64,000 nucleotides of DNA. Source: Pelodera strongyloides (lineage: Eukaryota; Nematoda; Chromadorea; Rhabditida; Rhabditidae). The DNA is taken from positions 1 through 64,000 of the forward strand of contig JAANDG010000548.1 of NCBI GenBank assembly GCA_036852015.1, written 5' to 3'. How positions within the stretch are numbered: the stretch's first letter is position 1; each line of letters starts with the position of its first letter. Both the position numbers and the translations under genes were made by a program. The notes under the pieces were generated by a model. The model worked only from the letters and a program-made list of their open reading frames with translations. It was not told the DNA's origin and searched no databases. This document shows, piece by piece, positions 56,701 to 64,000 of this stretch.

Positions 56701-59700
56701 ACCTGATAATGAAGTTGAACATTTCACCAGCAAAACAATACAGTCGAGCCGGATATCTAACACCACTGCACATAAAGTAATCAAAAAGATAATTTCATTC
56801 TAAACGTCCACAAAACAAAACGGGGCAAATATCTGGAGTTTTATTTACGAAAGGATCTAATCGCAGACAACACAAGATTCCAATGAGCCATATATTTTGA
56901 GATTTAGAACAAAAATGAATAAAAACCAACCGCTCCGTCCACGTCCACAATATGCAGATATCTGGCACTGGAGTCCGTGTACACGGTAAACGGAGACGCG
57001 TGGAGCGCAAAGTCTAATCTAAACAAAAGGGCATACACAACCTAAAGCATCAATAAACAAAAACTATCATTTCCAACACATCAAGTGGTAGAAATTTGGG
57101 ATTTCCGGGCAAAAATGGCTTTCGACGGTCAATGCTGATTAAAATCACAAAAGCACATCAAAAGAAGAATCCAAAGACTTATAAAGGAAAACCAAGATCG
57201 ACTCCGAGCCACCAACCTGAGACGCCCAATGCATCCCCATGTTTCGCAATCAAACAACTGAATTCGTTTTCCCCCATCAGCCACAGCAACACAATAACGC
57301 CAAAACTGCTCTCTGAAAACAAAACAGATAAGTACAATTATGACAATGACAACACTCGGAATAGACGGAACTACGTACATAAAATATAAAACCTGATATA
57401 ACGATGACGAAACATCATGCTTAGCAATAGCTCCCAGACCAATAGATGTATCAACAGATACGCCATTAACCAGTAGATAATATTACACGACATAAAACAT
57501 TCCGCAATAGAGGAAGAAAAAAGTAATATCATACATCAGAACTTACGGTGGCTGTTTGTTGGTGACATTGTCTAGGAAAATGAGCTGTGTGATAACATGA
57601 CCTCCCATCTCCGGTTTCCATGTGTTAGCCAACCTAAATGGAATAGGAATACACCTTCCCGTGTATATGTCATATCTTCTACAACAAACATGCACCTTTA
57701 ACAATATACTTAAACCCTAAATTTCTCAGACATTCCAAATGTGCCATGTAAGCTTCCAAAAACACCACAAAGCGGATTCAATCTAATGACTGTTGCGATG
57801 TTGCGAAACAGAATTAGAATATTAGAAAGAACCACTAAGCATTTAAAAAACCAGCCACTCACTTTGCCTCTCCACCTTCTAGCATGTAAAAGTAGATGTC
57901 TCCATTGTCGACCGCGATCGCTACAGCTGTTGCATCTGGTGATATGCACACAGCGGTGACGATGCCCTGCAATTTGATTGATAAAAAAGCAAGATTACGA
58001 TACACGATTTATTAAATACACCTTTTGGTATATATTTAATAAATAAATAAAGAGTGTGTGTCCGGCGGAAGAGCACCAAAGCAAAATTCACCTACAAAAA
58101 ACAGTATTAGAAGGATCACAAACCTCAAATGTAATCGTGTGTACAGCACCTTTTACGCCGCACAACTGGTCAAACGTCATCTGGAAAATAAACGCTGCTT
58201 AGTTCAAGGACAGATGAGCGATGCACCCTTTGAAGGGAAACTGGGCAACTTAACCGCTCAAAACCTCTCAAAGGCAATCACGACAATTATTACTTTATTC
58301 GATAGTATACTATTTAACGAAAAATTTAGGAAGTAAGGTAGATTTATGCTACACTTCTTTTGTCGTTATTCCTTACTTACAAAACTATATTAAAATTATA
58401 TTTAAAATAAGTTTTGAGTTAACCCCTCCCTCTCACCTCAATATCGTCCTGATCACTGGTCAAATTCTTGCGTATTACACTCAAGTTGACAACATCCAGG
58501 ACAGAACCCTAAACTTATAACCAAAAATCACGGTCACACAAAAGATGGACGAAATGCACCTTTCGATAAACATACAGACAATATACATTCTCAAAAATAA
58601 ACTAACAAAAAGGGAGAACAAACACAATGCGTAATATGAAAAGCTATTCTCGTCATTATCTTACGTCGTAAAAAAAGAGACCTCAGCAAGAAACTAACAA
58701 AAACTGAACCCCTACCTGTGCAATTGAAAGAAGCACCAATTGCTCGTCGTCTTCGTCTTCCTGCACGTAATTGCACCATGAAAGCCAAGGAAGACCACCA
58801 CCGATTGGCGAATCACGCATGATATTCACGAACTTTCGACTAAAACAAGTTATGTCTACCTTCTGCAACTTGAAACCACGAGACTGCTTTTCACAACAAT
58901 AATAAGATCCTAGGCAGTGCATAGACGAAGAGCTACGCATACGAATAAAGATAACGAGATAAAGAGTACCCGGTTGTATCAACCGAATCCGCAGACACGG
59001 TGCACCGGGGTCCAGTTCATTTCTGAAGCTGGACACACTGGCATTTAAACTTCCAGGAGGCCAATTTTCTCGGGAAGTTTGCATACGAATAACTATAGCA
59101 ATAAGCGGAAAAAAAATATGGTCGAAGTAGCGATATACAGCTACAGCATAACAGAAAAAGGCCGCTCAATAACAGTTGTGTACAATTTGAAAAATGAACA
59201 ATAGACGAACTAACCCAAAATAAACCACACAGACAGAATCGTTTACACTACTCAACAACTGGGTCTAAGCTCAACCAAAAGTCAAATCTGGCATTGATCG
59301 TAAACTTATAATAACGTACATGTTGCATTGGTCGTTGACAAGGTAGACGTAAAGGTTTCCTTGGCTGTCCACAACGGCCAACATCGGAACGTGTGAAGCC
59401 CAAGCTAGGTCAGCGGTCGGAGCGCGGAATCCCTAAATGTGAACGTTCGCAGAAAATCATTATGGTACTAATAATATTAGGCCAATACAGAGGGGTTCAC
59501 ATTAACCTCAAAGTATACATCATCAGTAAACAAACAGGCCGTGAAACATTACGTTTCTGATTTGCGCGCACAAAGCACGATTCTTGTTTTCTGAATTTCT
59601 GACTTGTTCAAGACTTCTTCTGACTTGTAAGACTTGTTTTGTTCACTTCATATCCCGTTATTATCATGAATAAAGTGTAAATACAAAATACACTATAGCG

Positions 59701-60757
59701 AAAAACCATCTGATTGACAAATTAATCATTGTTAGCACATGTCCTCTCTGTCATTTTATGTCTTATCGTGTCATGGTGTCATTATTCGAAGACATGTCAT
59801 TTTGAACGGACAAAATACAAACTACAGACTACAGATCATGGACATGAATCATGGACAAATCCCGTTCACCTTTATAAGTTGTCGCTGCTTGGAATCGCTG
59901 TGGATCACTCTCACGGAATCATTCGTTTCGGAGAAGATGCGGTAGGCAACCAGACGGTCGTGCACCCCCAGAAGCTGGCCTCCGAATTCGCGGCGCTAAA
60001 GCAGTTCCTTTCATAATAATAATTATTAATTAATAATAATCATTAATTTAGAATTATCACTGGTTCGATGAACTGCGGACAATTTGAATAAACCAAACAA
60101 AAGGAACAACATGCAACCCGTGCAGCAAGATACCAACATACTAACAAACGATGACTGGGGCTTATTTTGTGTGGAAAACACATATGCAAGAACCGTTTTT
60201 AAAAGCACATAAAAAGCAGATAAAAATACAATTACTGAAAAAAGGAATCAAACCAACCTCCCACTTGTATTCCGAAATAAGCTGAGTATGTACTCTCGAA
60301 GAATCTCTTTCTCTCGGTTCTGCCCCGTCTTCCAAGTTGAGAACGACGTTGCGGCCCGTGTTGAAACGGACCACCGAGTCCTGGCCAGTCAGAACACTAA
60401 ATTATTATTATTATTGTTATTATTATGAAAATAAGCGCAAACGCATACCAATACTTGATCAGCTAACTCGACAGAGCGTCACTTTAGCTTTTAGTAGAAT
60501 TATCCTTGCAACACAACCCGAGAACTGTTTTCTATCCTCAAAAAGCCAAAAGCGAAAGTCAAACTTTGAACCAGGAACTAATAAGGCCACACCCGCATAA
60601 CATACTAACCAATACAACGTGTATTTGTATACGTAAACAATTAATAAAAAAAACTATCGCCTAAACAGAAACATAATGTGTACGACAAACAGACTCACTA
60701 CTTTTCCATATAGTTGGACGGGGACAGTGCATCTGCCGGAAGGACCAGCTCACCCAT
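50725..60757 (-). CDS. EDC4: Enhancer of mRNA-decapping protein 4 (EDC4/Ge-1)
   Basis: About 25 exons, roughly 800 residues. EDC4 is the P-body scaffold that couples DCP1 and DCP2 for mRNA decapping. The start is the ATG at 60757, directly after TTTGCAG. The N-half is a WD40-like propeller: GQDSVVRFNTGRNVVLNLED, SEYKWE, GGQLLGVHDRLVAYRIFSE, GFRAPTADLAWASHVPMLAV with VDSQGNLYVYLVND, VCISPDATAVAIAVDNGDIY, GGHVITQLIFLDNV, YCVAVADGGKRIQLFD, YLHIVDVDG and GFCHPIVTAVPFAI. An acidic, variable linker follows, then a coiled-coil (ARLDEISENIERLTLR; RNALNENSLAVENS). The C-terminal helical Ge-1 domain has PTIERTCTQLFKQLNEHFRQ, AFETALNLADEEAILYVCQ (split by an intron), PQPVLLPLLQQLCRYLDKD and a TTDANLRRQARMLCQVAAGL end. 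About 600 residues shorter than human EDC4, mainly in the linker. Introns hold several foldback elements. Confidence 0.9.
52271..52300. repeat. Short hairpin in EDC4 intron
   Basis: TTCAGGG and CCCTGAA flank CCACCCGAAGGGGT, giving a compact stem-loop. It could be a structural RNA element or chance. Confidence 0.35.
52360..52430. mobile_element. 70 b foldback element
   Basis: AGAGTATTTATGTTATACTT and its mirror (AACATAAATTATAAATACTCT) enclose CGCG-(CATTCG)-CGCG. In an EDC4 intron; a minimal MITE. Confidence 0.7.
53083..53625. mobile_element. Long inverted repeat (about 160 b arms)
   Basis: Left arm about 53130-53287, right arm about 53432-53590, 85-90% matched by eye, with a 145 b loop; for example AGAAATATTACTGT and CGCATTTCTTTA recur mirrored. 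It lies in an EDC4 intron, so the primary transcript could form a long hairpin. The outer parts extend to a partial third copy at 58.97 kb. Confidence 0.8.
54670..54722. repeat. CCACCTCCGGA motif pair
   Basis: AACCACCTCCGGATT and GACCACCTCCGGAAG, 30 b apart in an EDC4 intron. The same word, mostly inverted, recurs at 61.67-61.83 kb. Confidence 0.6.
55318..55385. mobile_element. Foldback with GATCGGGGCC arms
   Basis: CCTCGATATGGCCCCGATCAC is mirrored by GTGATCGGGGCCATATCGGG around a 20 b loop, in an EDC4 intron. Confidence 0.7.
55535..55670. mobile_element. MITE with GCACTTTCACTTTCT ends
   Basis: GCACTTTCACTTTCTGTA and AGAAAGTGAAAGTGC are the outer ends; GTATCGTAA/TTACGATAC pair inside. A poly(C) run (13 C) lies just left. 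In an EDC4 intron. Confidence 0.7.
58966..59085. repeat. Third, single-arm copy of the EDC4 inverted repeat
   Basis: AACCGAATCCGCAGA, CGGTGCACCGGG and GAGGCCAATTTTCTCGGGAAG match the outer parts of the long inverted repeat at 53.1-53.6 kb, but the middle is deleted. Confidence 0.7.
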
Positions 60758-60766
60758 CTGCAAACA
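60758..60766 (-). promoter_or_regulatory. Splice-acceptor-like TGTTTGCAG before EDC4 ATG
   Basis: The AG touches the start codon. Either the acceptor of a missed 5' UTR exon or a trans-splice site. Confidence 0.45.
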
Positions 60767-61431
60767 CAATTATTATTATTATAGAGATAGTTAAAGACTG
60801 GTCAACATACAACAATGACGATAACTAATAATCGTAAAGTTCAGATAAAACGGACCTATGAAGAGAAATATAATTGCAGTGGTAACATTCAACACAAAAC
60901 TTATTGAAATATTCACGGTCAATAACCGCTCCTATAGAAACATCCAAAAACAGTAGAATAGAGAAATTTTATCATAGACTAGAAATTAAACTGACTGAAT
61001 GGCTATAAAGGTAAGTACATAGGCAAGGAAGAGGCCGCGCTGCAGCTTATCATCCTATTCACAAAATATGTTGCTCAAAGATCTTGGTCAAGAAACAATT
61101 GTGAAGTAACTAATTTCTAATTCACAAGTGTTTTAGCTTACTCAGAATTTACAAGTAGCATATACATATAGAAACTAGTAATATGTAATATGGAACTACA
61201 ATCGAAACAGGGCTAGGCATAACCAAACTAAGCCGCCATACAGCTGCGAGATCATTTAAGCTAATTATATTTTCACACTTACACTATGAATTGCGATAAT
61301 AAAGCAGAAGGTTAGGACTAGGGGCAGGTTCACATTCATCATCTGACAATAATCAAGTGTGGCAATGTATCGCATACATAAAATACCTAAGCTCTCTAAT
61401 TCTAATATTACTCTTAACCCCTAGAATCGCT
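60758..61431. other. Gap between SNF8 and EDC4
   Basis: 674 b between two genes on the same strand. It ends at the acceptor TGTTTGCAG immediately before the EDC4 ATG. No other exon is seen. Confidence 0.5.
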
Positions 61432-63860
61432 TTAGTATATAGCTACGCTTGCAATACTATCCGAAACGCTCGATGAGCTGCTGTGGCAGTGTTGTTGCAA
61501 GAACAGAGAAGGCACCTGGAATAAAAAAAAAGTTACAATTTAAGATAATACTAAGTCTACTTAAACTAAATTACATCAAGGATAAGTGGATAAGTTTGAG
61601 GATTTAAGGCAATAATAAACAAAGCACAGACTGTCACTGTCCGCAGGGCATAAACCTCGCCGGTGAGTCCGGAGGTGGTTCGCGTAATTTTCTCTATTTG
61701 TGATACGTTTCTAATAAATTTCTCGTACCACCTCCGGGCTTCCCATACATTATATTCTAATTCCGGAGGTGGTTCAGCCATGAGCCCTCTAAATTTATGC
61801 AATATTCTAATTCCGGTGGTGGTTCGCCGGTGAGCTAGTCAGCGGGCTTAGGCTATGACTGTCCGACGTTCGCAAAAATATCGTGTTCTACACAATACGA
61901 TAAGCCTATGGACAAAACTGATAGTTTTCGGTTTCGGCTATGTTAGAAAAATGTGCGAATAAGGATGGGTTTGATAAAAACAGAACTCACCCAATACTGA
62001 ACAGTATCAGAAGGCTGCGAATCAACCCAAGCGAGGCCTTCCTTCAAGAGATGGTCCAGAACTGACTGCGCGCGAGCCTCATCCCATCTACAATTTAGTT
62101 TACATTTTATAAACACACAATCATATACCATCATCAGCAATGAAAATGCCCTATTAGAGGAAAAAAACAACCGCATCAGTTAAGACATGAAACCACATGA
62201 AACACCGTGTTTTTAGATAAATACGAGACAAGAAAATGTGAGTAAAAACGTCTTTACAACAGTAACTCACGAGTCTGCAAAAGAAGTCTCTACTCAAATT
62301 ACCTGAGCCTGTCCATAATCAACTCTTTAGTGACGTAGGCAGCATCTTCAGCCAGTTGAAGAACACGAGAATGGTCCATTGAGAGTTCACCTGAAAAAAC
62401 AAACATCAAGTTGTTTCAAACTTCTCTAAAGCCCTTGTGATAACTACTACTCGCTAGAGCCTCAATTTAGTAATTTGGTTTCGGGGCCCCGCCGCACAGC
62501 GTGTGTGCGCTTGCAATGGTCCCTATAATAATACAAGCAATTTCAGCCTTTGCTAGTGAATATTAGAAAAATACATATGCAAGGAAAATTTACCAGGAAC
62601 TGACTGGACCAGGAAACGTCCTCCGCCCAGGGCAATTAATTCGAAGCCGCCACCGAGAACCTGCAATACAACGTGAAATTTCAGTAATCAAGTGCCCCAT
62701 ACCTCCTTCCATATCGCTATCACACTCCGCACCGTAATCCATCCACTTTGTAGTTTGTAACATTATTGAACGTTCTTTAACACAGACCAGTTAAGTTTGT
62801 TTACTTTTTCCATGTTTATGATATTGTAAATCTTAGTCATACAAAAATGCACCTTCAATTTATCGACGGCTCTGAGGATATCGTCAGCCGTGATGGTCTC
62901 CTTCTTCGTGCGGCTGCGACTTCGCATCAGACGATTGCGAATTTCCTCCACAGTCATAATCCCTCCGTTTATGTGATTTGTTGACAGACAAACCTACAAG
63001 TTTAAGTTTTAATTATGCTAGTTCGAAGTAATTTTCTCCTGATGCTGTATGCCAAAACGTCAAGAAATCAATGTGTTAAACAGTTCAGCATTTTTTCCTG
63101 GTAGGTAAAAGTTAAAGTTCACATCATACTTATATTGTTACCTCCCAACCTATTATTGGACATGTGTAAGTGTAAAAGTGCAAAATGAGCACATTTGAAT
63201 GAACTGATTACGATAAAAATGACAACATCCCAAAGCCCAAATCCAACTGGCCAAGCTAAGTGTTAACAGAAAAATTAAAATTAACTCACCTCTACGATTT
63301 GCACTGCCAATTCATAGTAGAAATCTCCAACACCCAGTTTCTCCGCCCAGAATCCTTTACCGGAAGCCAATGGATCGACACCGACAGAAGCGCACATCTC
63401 CTAAAATATAAAATAAAAAATTACCGTTAGTAATGTAGGTACATAGCTTTAAATATGCCGAAAATTTTCTTAATTTTCTATTCCTGGAAAAATATTACCT
63501 GGAAATGTCTTCGAAACTGCGAATTCTTCTTAATTTCATCGCGATGCTTTCTTGCAAACTCTTCGAGGCGGACAGTGAACTCTTCCAGTTGTCCGGAGAA
63601 GTGTTTCAGCTGCTCGCCAGCCATTTCGTTTCCTTTAGCAGTAAACTTGGCCTGAATGAAATTGTCAACGTCAATTCAATGCGCTCGGGTACACCTCACA
63701 TGATTTCAACCGGAGTGCGATTCTTATGTGGAAATTCCATGAAAAAGGGGAGGAAACTATCCTGAAACGCAATCAACATGCCAAGAAATGCGTGAATTAC
63801 CTGAGTTTCCTGCTTTCTCTGAACTGCACTCACACCAAGACCTCGACGACGACTAGCCAT
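61432..63860 (-). CDS. SNF8: ESCRT-II subunit SNF8/VPS22 (EAP30)
   Basis: Eight exons (63801-63860, 63499-63651, 63290-63400, 62853-62993, 62594-62660, 62304-62390, 61991-62087, 61432-61506) join in frame to about 260 residues, the family's normal size. VPS22 pairs with VPS36 and VPS25 in ESCRT-II on endosomes and feeds ubiquitinated cargo into multivesicular bodies. Seen: [17 protein letters not shown], a helical hairpin ([19 protein letters not shown]), [20 protein letters not shown] with [17 protein letters not shown] (the hallmark motif), [54 protein letters not shown] and the second winged helix ending [11 protein letters not shown]...QYWVPSLF. The C-terminus has a short Ser run. The acceptor-like ATTTACAG lies 1 b before the ATG. 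Confidence 0.95.
61665..61835. repeat. CCGGAGGTGGTT motif cluster
   Basis: Four copies of (T)CCGG(A/T)GGTGGT within 170 b, one inverted (ACCACCTCCGG at 61728), two of them in a repeated ATTCTAATTCCGG frame. In the last intron of SNF8. Confidence 0.75.
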
Positions 63861-64000
63861 TCTGTAAATGACACTGTGATAGCATGAAATAAAAGTTCAT
63901 AGCAAGACGCTAAACGGCAAAAACACACGGAACGTAAAAAAAACGGAACGACGTTTTGCAAAAGAAACGGGAAAAAAAATAAAAAACCTCAAAAGACACC
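63861..64000. other. SNF8 upstream flank
   Basis: Purine/A-rich upstream sequence; no promoter motif recognised before the window ends. Confidence 0.4.

Noticed and set aside
61432..61506. Alternative frame for the last SNF8 exon ending [10 protein letters not shown]
   Set aside because: Needs a different phase from exon 7; the in-phase reading gives YWVPSLF, which matches the family.

Overview
This is a piece of animal nuclear DNA, most likely from a nematode; I cannot name the species. The genes are split by many small GT-AG introns (about 50-500 b). Five of the genes carry a splice-acceptor-like TTTCAG/TTACAG/TTGCAG just before the start codon, where no upstream exon is visible, which is what spliced-leader trans-splicing would leave. 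The protein families also fit a nematode: a duplicated NAPE-PLD-type hydrolase, a cytosolic tyrosine phosphatase with a lysine-rich head, a divergent aspartic protease and an Argonaute that is not of the classical AGO/PIWI type. Every coordinate and exon here was read by eye, so exon edges may be off by a few bases.

Layout. 1-1.76 kb: a foldback element and a tandem pair of tRNA-like (SINE-type) units. 2.35-5.67 kb (-): a secreted aspartic-protease homologue that has lost its second catalytic Asp. 6.5-6.8 kb (-): one unexplained exon-like ORF. 7.05-7.77 kb (+): a four-exon gene for a 68-residue charged helical protein. 8.39-16.73 kb (-): NAPE-PLD-like copy 1, whose last intron holds a complete CR1/jockey-like LINE on the + strand (about 8.65-13.33 kb). 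19.37-22.27 kb (-): NAPE-PLD-like copy 2. 22.78-23.43 kb: two copies of a TCCGAG-rich 319 b satellite. 23.64-28.64 kb (-): protein tyrosine phosphatase, with an ORF1-only LINE relic and two MITEs in its introns. 29.66-32.9 kb (-): an intron-containing reverse transcriptase gene of Penelope-like appearance. 33.0-33.64 kb: a 321 b tandem duplication. 35.18-44.13 kb (-): an Argonaute of about 29 exons. 44.1-50.7 kb: intergenic, repeat-rich. 50.73-60.76 kb (-): EDC4/Ge-1, the decapping scaffold. 61.43-63.86 kb (-): SNF8/VPS22 of ESCRT-II.

Functional themes. Two neighbours act in RNA silencing and decay (Argonaute, EDC4), and their introns and flanks hold long inverted repeats that could give double-stranded RNA; the link is inference only. 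The two NAPE-PLD copies are a tandem duplication with the same exon order, distinguished mainly by mobile DNA in copy 1. Mobile DNA is abundant and varied: a LINE with both ORFs open, a half-LINE, a Penelope-like RT, several tRNA-derived SINE candidates and at least eight foldback/MITE-like elements, several lying within a few bases of splice sites.
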